Assembly: GCF_005222705.1 (NCBI RefSeq) | Contig: NZ_STGF01000026.1 | Span: 1-64,000, forward strand | DNA length: 64,000 nt | Direction of reading: 5' to 3' | Source: Paenibacillus sp. SY21-1 | GTDB lineage: Bacteria > Bacillota > Bacilli > Paenibacillales > Paenibacillaceae | Part shown: positions 17,613-25,547 of the stretch, one piece after another | How the letters are laid out: each line of letters opens with the position of its first letter | Numbering within the stretch: position 1 is the stretch's first letter | Program-made: the position numbers and the translations under genes | Notes under the pieces: generated by a model | Told to the model about the DNA's origin: nothing | What the model saw: only the letters and a program-made list of their open reading frames with translations | Databases searched by the model: none

Positions 17613-18956
17613 TTACCGATCGTATCGTAATAATTGACTCGCTTCCTCTACAATTGCCCGAACTCCTTTGTCCATTTGCTCCAGCCTGGCTCGCGACACG
17701 CTGATACGCAGAAATTTCTCCCTAGCTGTCCAATTCGTTAAATAAAACCCTTTGCTGCCGACGACCTCCAGACCCTGTTCTCCCAACCGCTGCACAAGCC
17801 GCTCCAGATTCATTTTGTCAGACAGCTTGAACGGCAGATAAATTCCTGAACGGATGTCTGGCACAGAGATGATGCCAGCCGCATGGCAGCGGCCGAGAGC
17901 CTCGTGAAGCGCCAGCATCCGCTCTGAATAGAGCGCTGCAATCGTATGCTTGTGGCGATCGTACATCCCGTTTTGGATATATACCTGAAGGGCCGCTTGA
18001 GAAAGAGAAGAAGTATCGGCATAGCTTTTATAGGAGTGAAAGGAGCGAAGCAAAGGCTCCGGCACTACCGCTGCCCCAAGACGCAATCCAGGGAAAATGA
18101 TTTTGGAGAAGCTTTTTATATAGATAACATGAGCCGTCTGGTCCATTGAAAAAATGGAATCAAACCGTTTCTCCGCTCCCAGATCCGACATATAATCGTC
18201 CTCGACAATATAGACGTCATATTTTCCCGCCAGCCGGGCAATCTCCTTCCTCTGTTCGACATCCAGCGACACCCCTAACGGGTTATGATACCTCGGCATC
18301 GTATAGAAAAACTTGATATGATCCTCCTTGAACGCCCGCTCCAGCTCCTTCAGGTCAAGCCCTTCTGTCGTACGCGCAATTCCCGATACCGGAACCTGCT
18401 CCCGCTCCAGGTAACGCAAATATAAGTTGTAGCTCGGCTGCTCGACCAGAATGCGTGTTTTGCCGTTGGGAAACGGCATTTTCGCCACTATTTCCAACCC
18501 CTGCTGCGCCCCCGACAAAATAAAAATACGGTCCGGAGCCGTAAAAATCTGATCGCCAGCCATATGGCCCGCCAATGCGCGCCTTAACGTGTCCAAGCCT
18601 TGGGGATCGCCGTAGGTGAACAGATGGCTGCGGTACGTGTCAATCGCTTTGTTCAAGCAATGCTGGAAATCCAAATACGGAAACAGCTGAACATCCGGCG
18701 AAGATGACGCGAAATCGATGAGACCGTCCTCTCGCGGGCCCAGCGGCGGCCGATCGACGACATAGTACCCGCTCTGCGGCACGGAGTAGATGAGATGGAG
18801 CCGCTCCAGCTCGCTGTAGGCTCGCGCAGCCGTTCCGGCGCTGCAGCCGTATTCCGTCGCCTTCTCCCGGATGGAGGCCAGCTTGTGCCCCGGACGCAAG
18901 CGCCCCTCCTGTATGCTCCGTTCCATATCCGCCACTATAATTTTGTAGCTGACCAC
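17613..18956 (-). CDS. MocR-type GntR/aminotransferase regulator
   Basis: The 447-residue protein joins an N-terminal GntR winged helix (about residues 5-70, with PGHKLASIREKATEYGCSAGTAARAYSELE) to a fold-type I aminotransferase domain. In that domain the PLP lysine is in IYIKSFSKIIFPGLRLG and the Asp that holds the PLP ring nitrogen is in VYIVEDDY. Such MocR proteins act as PLP- or amino-acid-responsive transcription factors rather than enzymes. The start is a GTG at 18956 with GGGAGG seven bases upstream. It is divergent from an EamA transporter, and a perfect palindrome (19007-19020) overlaps both promoters. It therefore probably controls itself and the transporter. Confidence 0.9.
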   Translation of the reverse strand: MVSYKIIVADMERSIQEGRLRPGHKLASIREKATEYGCSAGTAARAYSELERLHLIYSVPQSGYYVVDRPPLGPREDGLIDFASSSPDVQLFPYLDFQHCLNKAIDTYRSHLFTYGDPQGLDTLRRALAGHMAGDQIFTAPDRIFILSGAQQGLEIVAKMPFPNGKTRILVEQPSYNLYLRYLEREQVPVSGIARTTEGLDLKELERAFKEDHIKFFYTMPRYHNPLGVSLDVEQRKEIARLAGKYDVYIVEDDYMSDLGAEKRFDSIFSMDQTAHVIYIKSFSKIIFPGLRLGAAVVPEPLLRSFHSYKSYADTSSLSQAALQVYIQNGMYDRHKHTIAALYSERMLALHEALGRCHAAGIISVPDIRSGIYLPFKLSDKMNLERLVQRLGEQGLEVVGSKGFYLTNWTAREKFLRISVSRARLEQMDKGVRAIVEEASQLLRYDR

Positions 18957-18986
18957 CGCACATCCTCCCTTCTTTATTCTGATTCC

Positions 18987-19021
18987 AGTGTACTTGAGCA
19001 GGCTATCTGTATCAATACAGT
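18987..19021. promoter_or_regulatory. Overlapping divergent promoters with a palindromic operator
   Basis: The minus strand has TTGATA (19010-19015) and TACACT (18987-18992), 17 bp apart, for the MocR gene. The plus strand has TTGAGC (18994-18999) and TACAGT (19016-19021), 16 bp apart, for the EamA gene. The palindrome CTGTATCAATACAG (19007-19020) covers the -35 box of one and the -10 box of the other. Confidence 0.65.
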
Positions 19022-19130
19022 TGCCCGTTTCAGCTATGGAAGGCGGCTGCGATTTCGCTTAAAGTAACGGCATAGCAGCGGAACGTTCGTTAACGACCAC
19101 CGTCAAACCACTTTGAAAGAAGGTTTTCTT

Positions 19131-20087
19131 ATGAGCAACAGGGGTACAAGGCTCGCCTATTTATTTGCTGTCCTGAACGCCATTATTATCGGATTTTCTT
19201 TTTTGTTCGCCAAAATTTCTCTCGAGTACGCCAAGCCGCTGGATACGCTCACCTTCCGCTTCGCCGCATCCTTTATCGTCTTGTCGATTCCGGCCGCATT
19301 CGGCTGGATAAAGCTTAGTTACAGGGGCAAGCCGATCGGCAAAGCGCTGCTGCTTGCAACGATGTACCCGCTTGGTTTTTTTGCGCTGCAGTCGTATGGA
19401 CTGGAACGGGCCACTTCGGCGGAAGGCGGGATCTTGTACGCCTTTACGCCCATCGTGACCATGATCATCGCCGCGTTGTTTCTGAAAGAAAAGACAACCT
19501 GGCTGCAAAAGCTGTCGATTGTGATGTCTGTATTCGGGGTTTTGTTTATTTTCATCATGAGAGGAGCAACGCTTGACTGGACGAATGTGGCCGGCATTGC
19601 CCTGCTCGCATCTACCAGCGTCGCCTTTGCGGGCTACAGCGTGCTCGCGCGGTCGCTCTCCAAACATTTCTCGCCTGCAGAGATCACGTATTTTATGCTG
19701 GCAGTCGGCTTCTTTTCTTTCCTGGCCATATCGCTGGCCCAGCACGGGGCGAACGGTACGATCGGCAGTATGCTTGCGCCGCTGGGGGAATGGTCTTTTA
19801 ACGGAGCCATCTTTTATTTGGGCATTGTATCCTCGCTCGTCACGTCGCTGCTGGCCAACTACATCCTCGGCCGCATCGAGGCTTCCAAAATGAGCGTATT
19901 CACCAACGTCTCAACGCTTGTGTCGATGGCCGGCGGTGCTTTTTTTCTGAAGGAGCAGCTGACGGTTCACCATCTGATTGGAGCTATGATTATGATTGCA
20001 GGCGTTATGGGAGCCAATATGCTTGGCAGCAAATCTGCACCGCAATTGCGCGTTAACGGCAAGCCTGCTACAAAATCGTTGCAGTAG
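19131..20087 (+). CDS. DMT-superfamily (EamA) transporter
   Basis: This 318-residue protein has about ten hydrophobic segments arranged as two EamA repeats, each of five helices (first repeat to about 140, second from about 150). This is the pattern of drug/metabolite exporters of the DMT superfamily. The substrate cannot be told from sequence; related proteins export amino acids or other small metabolites. I chose the ATG at 19131 (MSNRGTRLAYLF) because GAAAGAAGG lies seven bases upstream. A TTG six codons earlier is part of that site. It is divergent from the MocR-type regulator, which suggests control by a PLP- or amino-acid-linked signal. Confidence 0.88.
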   Translation: MSNRGTRLAYLFAVLNAIIIGFSFLFAKISLEYAKPLDTLTFRFAASFIVLSIPAAFGWIKLSYRGKPIGKALLLATMYPLGFFALQSYGLERATSAEGGILYAFTPIVTMIIAALFLKEKTTWLQKLSIVMSVFGVLFIFIMRGATLDWTNVAGIALLASTSVAFAGYSVLARSLSKHFSPAEITYFMLAVGFFSFLAISLAQHGANGTIGSMLAPLGEWSFNGAIFYLGIVSSLVTSLLANYILGRIEASKMSVFTNVSTLVSMAGGAFFLKEQLTVHHLIGAMIMIAGVMGANMLGSKSAPQLRVNGKPATKSLQ

Positions 20088-20256
20088 GCGTCTTATAAGC
20101 GTAACGGCTTCCATCGCCTTTGGCGAAAAATGCTGTCGCTGCGTGCCGCCCTCCCGTAAATCGAGACCACAATGAGGAAGGGCTCGCGCAGCAAGCCTTA
20201 CGGTCAGTATGGCCGGTTAATCGTAGGGCAACAACGTGTATAGGCGGTGTTTGATA

Positions 20257-20658
20257 ATGAAGAAAAAATGGCTTATCGCGCTTGCAAGCGCGGCGACGGT
20301 CGTTGTTGTCGGCTTGCTCATTGTCGGTTTTTTCCTGTCCGATCTGATCCGACAGTTTGGCCCGCTTACCGTTAAGGTCAGCAATCAGTCCGACTACGAT
20401 ATTGAATCGATCAGCTTTGGACTAGGCAAAGCGGAAACGTCGGCTCAAAGTCATGCAGACGGGATAAAAAGCGGAAAAAGCCGATCCATCCGGCCGAAGC
20501 TTTCTCCTGAAGGAGAAAACAGCATCTATATGGTATGGACGGATGAACGGGGCGAGACTCGCACCGCAGGGGTATGCGGCTACACGGAAAGCGCGTCCGG
20601 CTACGTCACCGTCGTAATTGGCAACTACGATGTCGAGGTCCAGGAGAAATGCCTGTAA
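20257..20658 (+). CDS. Membrane-anchored protein of unknown function
   Basis: The 133-residue protein has a basic start (MKKKW), one hydrophobic segment at about 6-30 and a hydrophilic outer part of about 100 residues that appears rich in beta strands. It has no lipobox. I do not recognise the family. The ATG at 20257 has AGGCGGTG seven bases upstream. It converges on the ECF sigma gene, with 29 bases between their stops. Its place next to the sigma factor is the only hint of an envelope role. The 20088-20256 gap before it shows no clear promoter or terminator. Confidence 0.65.
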   Translation: MKKKWLIALASAATVVVVGLLIVGFFLSDLIRQFGPLTVKVSNQSDYDIESISFGLGKAETSAQSHADGIKSGKSRSIRPKLSPEGENSIYMVWTDERGETRTAGVCGYTESASGYVTVVIGNYDVEVQEKCL

Positions 20659-20687
20659 CCGGCAGCAGGCTTCTTCTCCTCGCGATC

Positions 20688-21167
20688 CTATGAAATCAAG
20701 TCGGTCCTTATCCGTTTCATCGCATGAAATAAAGATGTCCGAACTAGCCCCTCGCTTTTATTGACGAGCGCCGCTGTTTCTTTAACAGTATAGCCGTGAA
20801 TCAGACGAAGCTCCAAAATTTGACGATGGTCTCTATTTTTCACCAGCGATACGATCTCCTCGATACTCTCCTTCATCTCCATATCCGACGTATCTCGATG
20901 AAACGCGACGATTTCAGCCTTCACCGCCTGTCGGCCTACACGGCTTTGCTTGCGGAAGGCGTCTATCGCCATATTTCTGGCCGTCCTCCTCAAGTAAGGA
21001 AAAATTTTATCCTCCGCTATCATAATTGAAGCCTTCATTAACCGAATAAAACACTCCTGCGCCATATCCTCGGCATCCTCGGCATTGCTTACAAATCGTG
21101 CTAGATATCTCGTTATTTCTGCTTTATATTGAAGATAGACTTGTTGCAGGTCGTGGTCGCTCAGCAT
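20688..21167 (-). CDS. ECF-type RNA polymerase sigma factor
   Basis: The 159-residue protein has sigma region 2 (about 8-75, with EDAEDMAQECFIRLMKAS and FPYLRRTARNMAIDAFRKQ) and region 4 (about 100-155, ILELRLIHGYTVKETAALVNKSEGLVRTSLFHAMKRI). This is the layout of ECF sigma factors. No anti-sigma factor gene is next to it. The start ATG at 21167 follows AAGGAGGT. It is divergent from a two-component operon, and its upstream region carries a three-site operator (21248-21286) that is repeated in front of the ABC efflux operon. This suggests that its level is set by the neighbouring response regulator, much as CseB sets sigma-E in Streptomyces. Confidence 0.9.
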   Translation of the reverse strand: MLSDHDLQQVYLQYKAEITRYLARFVSNAEDAEDMAQECFIRLMKASIMIAEDKIFPYLRRTARNMAIDAFRKQSRVGRQAVKAEIVAFHRDTSDMEMKESIEEIVSLVKNRDHRQILELRLIHGYTVKETAALVNKSEGLVRTSLFHAMKRIRTDLIS

Positions 21168-21247
21168 AGGCTAGCAACCTCCTTTCCGTAGAAGGTCATG
21201 AGGGTCCGAACCGGACTTGTAATCGTTGCCTCCAGATTAGCCTATGG

Positions 21248-21286
21248 ATGTATCCGTTGCGACCAAGCTTGTATCGGATTTGTAAC
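21248..21286 (-). promoter_or_regulatory. Three-site operator upstream of the ECF sigma gene
   Basis: On the minus strand GTTACAA (21280-21286), GATACAA (21269-21275) and ATACAT (21248-21253) are spaced 11 and 21 bp, as in the ABC efflux promoter at 24738-24776. Eight bases after the last site is TAATCT (21234-21239), a weak -10 position for the sigma gene. Direct half-sites spaced by 11 bp are typical for OmpR/PhoB-family regulators. Confidence 0.65.
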
Positions 21287-21321
21287 ATTCGACATCATGA
21301 ACCGTAGGGAGTCCATACATA

Positions 21322-22032
21322 ATGAGACAAAAACATATCCTTATCATTGAGGATGAGGAAAGCATTCGCGATATTCTGACATACGCCTTGCGCAAGGAAG
21401 GCTTCGCCGTGACAGAAGCCAAGACGGGCGGAGAGGGATTGGCCGAGCTGGAACGCTGCAGACCCGATTTGGTGCTGCTCGATCTCATGCTCCCCGACAT
21501 GAGCGGATTTGACGTGTGCAAACGGCTGTCGACGCTTCTAAAAATCCCGGTTATTATGATTACCGCCAAATCGGATATGGTGGATAAGGTGCTCGGCATG
21601 GAGCTTGGGGCCGACGATTATATGACCAAGCCGTTTGACATCAGAGAGGTTATCGCCCGCATTCGCGCCATCTTCCGGAGAATTGAGCAAATCAGCGAAA
21701 GTCTGGACATGCAGAGCTTCGACGTCATCAAGCTTGGCGCGAATATCGAAATTCGCAAAGATGAACGGGAGGTATGGAAGCAGGGGGAGAAAACCGGGCT
21801 TACGAACAAGGAATACGATCTGCTGCTGTTTCTGGCTCACAACAACCGGAGGGTGTTTACGCGCTCTGAGCTTCTTGACCGGGTATGGGGCTTCGACTTT
21901 CCGGGGGACACGCGCACCGTAGACATCCATGTTCAGCGCATACGCAAGAAGCTTGATTCCCGTCAAGGTGCATCCGTTATTGAAACGGTTTTTGGAGTAG
22001 GCTACAAACTGGATACTCAGGTTCGAACATGA
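21322..22032 (+). CDS. OmpR-family response regulator
   Basis: The 236-residue protein has a receiver domain (IIEDEESIRD, phospho-Asp in LVLLDLMLPDMSG, Thr in IMITAKSDM, Lys in YMTKPFD) and a winged-helix DNA-binding domain from about 135 (TNKEYDLLLFLAHNNRRVFTRSELL, then DTRTVDIHVQRIRKKL). It is the first gene of a three-gene operon: its stop overlaps the kinase start (ATGA), and the kinase overlaps the next gene in the same way. The ATG at 21322 has GGGAG ten bases upstream. Its likely targets are the divergent sigma gene and the ABC operon 3 kb downstream, which share an operator. Confidence 0.93.
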   Translation: MRQKHILIIEDEESIRDILTYALRKEGFAVTEAKTGGEGLAELERCRPDLVLLDLMLPDMSGFDVCKRLSTLLKIPVIMITAKSDMVDKVLGMELGADDYMTKPFDIREVIARIRAIFRRIEQISESLDMQSFDVIKLGANIEIRKDEREVWKQGEKTGLTNKEYDLLLFLAHNNRRVFTRSELLDRVWGFDFPGDTRTVDIHVQRIRKKLDSRQGASVIETVFGVGYKLDTQVRT

Positions 22033-23489
22033 AATGGAGCATACAGCTAAAAATCGTCGCCCTGTTCTCGGTTATCGTATTTATCGGATTCTCCTCCATG
22101 CTTGTTATCTCTTATCGCGTCATGGAAGAAAATATGTATCGCATGATTCATGACGATATGACCGATGTGAAAGCCAATCTGGACGTCGCGGTAAGCCAAT
22201 ATTTTCTGTTGCGCCAGAAACGGATCAATGCAGCTTCGCTTGCATCTGAACGGCTTGGACTCGCCAAGGAGATCAGCACGGTGGTCGGTGGCCGAACTGC
22301 CATTTACAGGGCGGATGGCCAACCGTTCAACAGCACGGAGCCGGGCCAAGCCTTCAACGCGACAGACAGAGCCGACCTGGCCGCCGCCTCCAAGCAGCAA
22401 GTTGCCTATACGACCTCTATCGACGGCAAAACCGCTGTAGCAAGCCTCTCCTTCCCATTAAAGGTCAATCAAACGACAATTGGCATCGTTCGTTATCAGA
22501 AGGAATACAGCGAGCTGTACCATCGCAACCTCCAGCTTCAAGAGACGCTCAGAGGATTCGCTATCGCCATCTTTATATTTATATTTCTGGCCTCCGTTCT
22601 GATCTCCAGGCAAATAACGAAGCCCGTCCGCGAGCTGACCCTCCGTTCGGCGGAAGTGGCTCAAGGCAAGCTGGATACGGATATACGCATGGCGACAAAC
22701 GATGAAATCGGCGAGCTCGCAGCAAGCTTCAATATAATGGTCGGCCGAATTCGCGAGCAGATCGACGTCATTGAGCAGGAACGCGATGAAGTGAAGCAGC
22801 TTCAAGCTCGCAGCAAAACATTTTTTGACAATGTCACGCATGAGCTGAAGACGCCGCTTACGACGATTGTCGGCTATGCGCAGATTGTGAAGGATAACGG
22901 CTTTAGCGATCAGGCGTATTTCGACAAGGGATTGGATTATATTCTCAAGGAGAGTGAGCGCCTCAATCGAATGGTTGCCGACATTCTGGACTATTCGGTC
23001 GCTTCGTCTTCCAATTACGCTTACCGCTGGACGCAAGTGGATTTCTCGGCGCTGGCGCGCGAGGCCTGCGAGGATATGAGAATAAAAGCGGGCAAATACA
23101 ATATTGAGATTCATTGCGAGCCGACGGAGCATCTGGAGGTGCGAGGCGACAGGGACCGGCTCAAGGAGGTTTTTCTTAATATTATCGACAATTCCATTAA
23201 ATACGGCCACGTCAATTCCGTTATACTCGTCAAAACACTAAGGCAGAAAGCCGCAGTGACGGCCATTGTCAGCGATTTGGGCGAAGGTATCCCGCAGGAA
23301 GCGCTTCAGCAGATTTTCGAGCCCTTTTACAGGGAAAACGGTCAGCTGCAGCGGGAGAAAGGCAGTGCGGGGCTGGGACTGTCCATCGTTAAAAACATCG
23401 TGGAAGACCACGGAGGGACCATTGCCATTACCAGCGAGCCAGGCAAGGGAACGGATGTCATCATCAGCCTGCCAGAGGGGAATGTATGA
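22029..23489 (+). CDS. Membrane sensor histidine kinase
   Basis: The 486-residue protein has two membrane helices (about 9-31 and 178-198) enclosing an extracytoplasmic domain of about 145 residues. A HAMP linker follows, then HisKA with the phosphorylated His in FFDNVTHELKTPLTTIVGYAQ and a HATPase domain with N box (FLNIIDNSIKYG), DLGEGIP and GLGLSIV. The long sensor domain makes it an extracellular-sensing kinase, unlike BceS-type kinases that rely on a transporter. It overlaps the regulator gene and the following membrane-protein gene by four bases each, so the three products are probably made in step. Confidence 0.92.
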   Translation: MKWSIQLKIVALFSVIVFIGFSSMLVISYRVMEENMYRMIHDDMTDVKANLDVAVSQYFLLRQKRINAASLASERLGLAKEISTVVGGRTAIYRADGQPFNSTEPGQAFNATDRADLAAASKQQVAYTTSIDGKTAVASLSFPLKVNQTTIGIVRYQKEYSELYHRNLQLQETLRGFAIAIFIFIFLASVLISRQITKPVRELTLRSAEVAQGKLDTDIRMATNDEIGELAASFNIMVGRIREQIDVIEQERDEVKQLQARSKTFFDNVTHELKTPLTTIVGYAQIVKDNGFSDQAYFDKGLDYILKESERLNRMVADILDYSVASSSNYAYRWTQVDFSALAREACEDMRIKAGKYNIEIHCEPTEHLEVRGDRDRLKEVFLNIIDNSIKYGHVNSVILVKTLRQKAAVTAIVSDLGEGIPQEALQQIFEPFYRENGQLQREKGSAGLGLSIVKNIVEDHGGTIAITSEPGKGTDVIISLPEGNV

Positions 23490-24649
23490 ACAAGAAAATA
23501 GAAGCTCTACGTCGGATAGCTCCCCGCAGCGGTCTGCTAATGGCCGGTTTGCTGCTGCTATTCGTTGGCGGCATATATGGAATCAGCAGCTTGTACACGC
23601 TGGGCAAGCCTGATGTGCACACATTCATTCTCCCGGCCGGGCAGCCCGCAAGCAGCTTGGGAGAAGTGCCGCGCAGCACGTTTAAAATCGAGTCTGTCAT
23701 TCGGCAGTCGTTACCCTATCCGATCTATATGTTTCAAGCGATGGACGACAATACGATCGTGCTGAATCGGCCCGGAAAATCGCTGAGCGGGATCAAGCTC
23801 TCCTTACTGAAGATGGAGGAAAACGAGGTTAACGACATAGCCGCCAATGTGGATTACGGCATTACGCCCACCTCCGACTACAAGCAAGTCGTTTATGCGT
23901 CATACGGAAAAAACTGGGATGAGATGCAGATGTACACGTACAATCTTGCCACCGGCGAGAGCAGCTCCTTCTCCAAGCTGGGCTTCTATTTGCTGTCCTT
24001 TATAGACGATCATTCCTACATCGGAGTGGACATCAAGCAGCCTGAACTCATTCATTTCATCGATCAGCAGCAACGGGAATTTATCAGCTATGAGGACCTG
24101 ACCCGATTCATCGCCAAGGCCAGCGGCTCAAAGATCGAAAGCGACGTTTTCCTGTTTGAAGACTTTCAAGTGAGCTCGGATAAGCAGGCCGTGTATTTCT
24201 CCGCCAAAATCCAAAACGGCTACGGCATATACCGTTACGAGCTGGAAGGAAGCAATCACGTAACGGAAATCGCCACGTCGGAGGAAATCCATCAATTTAT
24301 TGAGCTGAACACAGGGAACTTCCTGATTGTAGGTTCCGTTCAAGGTAAGAGCGGCCTTTTTGTTTTCAACCAGACGAGCGGGAGCCACAAGCTGCTGAAG
24401 GAAGGAGCCGTCTGGAACATTGAGCTGGATAAAGAACGCTCGCGTCTGGCCTTTTTGTCGGTCAAGGAGAACCTCGACAATGAGCTGCATGCGGCCTATC
24501 TCGAAGAGGACGAGCTTGTCGCGGACACCGTCATTTATCGAAATATTGAAGGCGTGCAGCAGCTGCAATGGCATGATAACCAGCTGTTTCTAAGCAGCAG
24601 CTCCGCCGAAAGCGGCGAATTGTACCGCTTCACGCTGAATGCGTGGTGA
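23486..24649 (+). CDS. Membrane-anchored extracytoplasmic protein linked to the kinase
   Basis: The 387-residue protein has a single N-terminal membrane helix (about 16-38) and a large outer part with repeated short strand motifs (such as LSFIDDHSYIGVD, FLIVGSVQGKSGLFVFN, LAFLSVKENLDNELHAAYL). This pattern suggests a beta-propeller-like fold. I do not recognise a named family. It overlaps the kinase gene by four bases (ATGA), and a strong terminator follows. The tight coupling suggests an accessory sensor or regulator of the kinase, comparable in position to the lipoproteins of Cse/Lia-type systems. That is inference from position only. Confidence 0.75.
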   Translation: MNKKIEALRRIAPRSGLLMAGLLLLFVGGIYGISSLYTLGKPDVHTFILPAGQPASSLGEVPRSTFKIESVIRQSLPYPIYMFQAMDDNTIVLNRPGKSLSGIKLSLLKMEENEVNDIAANVDYGITPTSDYKQVVYASYGKNWDEMQMYTYNLATGESSSFSKLGFYLLSFIDDHSYIGVDIKQPELIHFIDQQQREFISYEDLTRFIAKASGSKIESDVFLFEDFQVSSDKQAVYFSAKIQNGYGIYRYELEGSNHVTEIATSEEIHQFIELNTGNFLIVGSVQGKSGLFVFNQTSGSHKLLKEGAVWNIELDKERSRLAFLSVKENLDNELHAAYLEEDELVADTVIYRNIEGVQQLQWHDNQLFLSSSSAESGELYRFTLNAW

Positions 24650-24686
24650 AACGGCCTTGAACGTTTGAATATACAGCAGGCTTACC

Positions 24687-24735
24687 CCTGTCCAACCAAG
24701 AAGGAGTCCTTCCTGGTCGGACAGGTTTTTTTATT
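24687..24735 (+). terminator. Terminator after the two-component operon
   Basis: CCTGTCCAACCAAGAAGGA (24687-24705) pairs with TCCTTCCTGGTCGGACAGG (24707-24725) with few mismatches, and TTTTTTTATTTT follows. It separates the regulator operon from the ABC operon. Confidence 0.88.
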
Positions 24736-24737
24736 TT

Positions 24738-24790
24738 GTTACAAGTTGGATACAACTCCGGGCGATGTGTATACAACTGTTCGCTACAAT
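24738..24790 (+). promoter_or_regulatory. ABC efflux promoter with the shared three-site operator
   Basis: GTTACAA (24738-24744), GATACAA (24749-24755) and ATACAA (24771-24776) are spaced 11 and 21 bp. TACAAT (24785-24790) lies eight bases after the last site as the likely -10 box. There is no good -35 at the matching distance, as in regulator-activated promoters. An alternative sigma-A reading is TTGGAT (24746-24751), 18 bp, TATACA (24770-24775). Confidence 0.65.
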
Positions 24791-24851
24791 GCCAATAGTG
24801 CGGCATATAGGGAACAAACGGGTGTTTCATCATGGGAAGGAGAAACGTTTC

Positions 24852-25514
24852 ATGCTTAGGGTAGAACAATTGTCGCATTCCTTTCGCAATGCGCAGGAAA
24901 CGGTTCAGGTGCTGTACGATATTAACCTTGTCGTTGAAAAAGGCGAAATGGTTGCCTTGCTGGGCAGCTCGGGCTCAGGAAAGTCAACGCTGCTTAATCT
25001 GATGGCAGGTTTTATGAAGCCAAGCACGGGGCGAGTTTATATCGGCGAAAAAGATATCGTGACATTAAACGAAAACCGCCTGGCGGAGTACCGCAGACGG
25101 CATATCGGGTTTATTTTTCAATCGTACGAGTTGATTCCGAGTCTAACCGTCAGGGAAAATGTCGAATTGCCGCTAGTCTTTCATACGGAGAGTCCTTCAA
25201 AGCGCAAGAAAAAGGCAATGCTTCTGCTGGAGCAGGTCGGTTTGGCCGAAAAGGCGGACATGTTTCCCTCCATGCTCTCCGGCGGCCAGCAACAGCGAGT
25301 CAGTATCGCCCGCTCACTCATTACGGAGCCTTATGTCATTTTTGCGGATGAGCCCACCGGCAATCTGGATACCCGCACAGAGCAGGAGATTCTCGCCATT
25401 CTGCAGCAGCTGAATCTGGATTTGCATACAACCTTCGTTATCGTAACCCACGAGACAGAGGTTGCCGAACAGATGGGGCGCATCATTACGCTGAAGGATG
25501 GACACTTGGCATGA
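24852..25514 (+). CDS. ABC transporter ATPase (MacB/LolD type)
   Basis: The 220-residue ATPase has Walker A LLGSSGSGKSTLL, the Q-loop in FIFQSYELIPSLTV, the signature MLSGGQQQRVSIARSL, Walker B VIFADEPTGNLD and the switch His in FVIVTHE. This composition places it in the MacB/LolD/FtsE group that works with FtsX-like permeases. The ATG at 24852 follows AAGGAG with nine bases spacing; upstream in-frame starts have no such site. It is the first of three genes (ATPase, permease, adaptor) that form one export system under the operator at 24738. Confidence 0.95.
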   Translation: MLRVEQLSHSFRNAQETVQVLYDINLVVEKGEMVALLGSSGSGKSTLLNLMAGFMKPSTGRVYIGEKDIVTLNENRLAEYRRRHIGFIFQSYELIPSLTVRENVELPLVFHTESPSKRKKKAMLLLEQVGLAEKADMFPSMLSGGQQQRVSIARSLITEPYVIFADEPTGNLDTRTEQEILAILQQLNLDLHTTFVIVTHETEVAEQMGRIITLKDGHLA

Positions 25515-25547
25515 AGAGCGCTGAATTGACGGAAAGGAGGCTGCGGC

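Noticed and set aside
22458-23210. Long antisense frame opposite the histidine kinase (and similar long frames opposite lacZ, argS, pyrG and the sigma/regulator genes)
   Set aside because: They are shadows of GC-rich third codon positions of well-supported genes.
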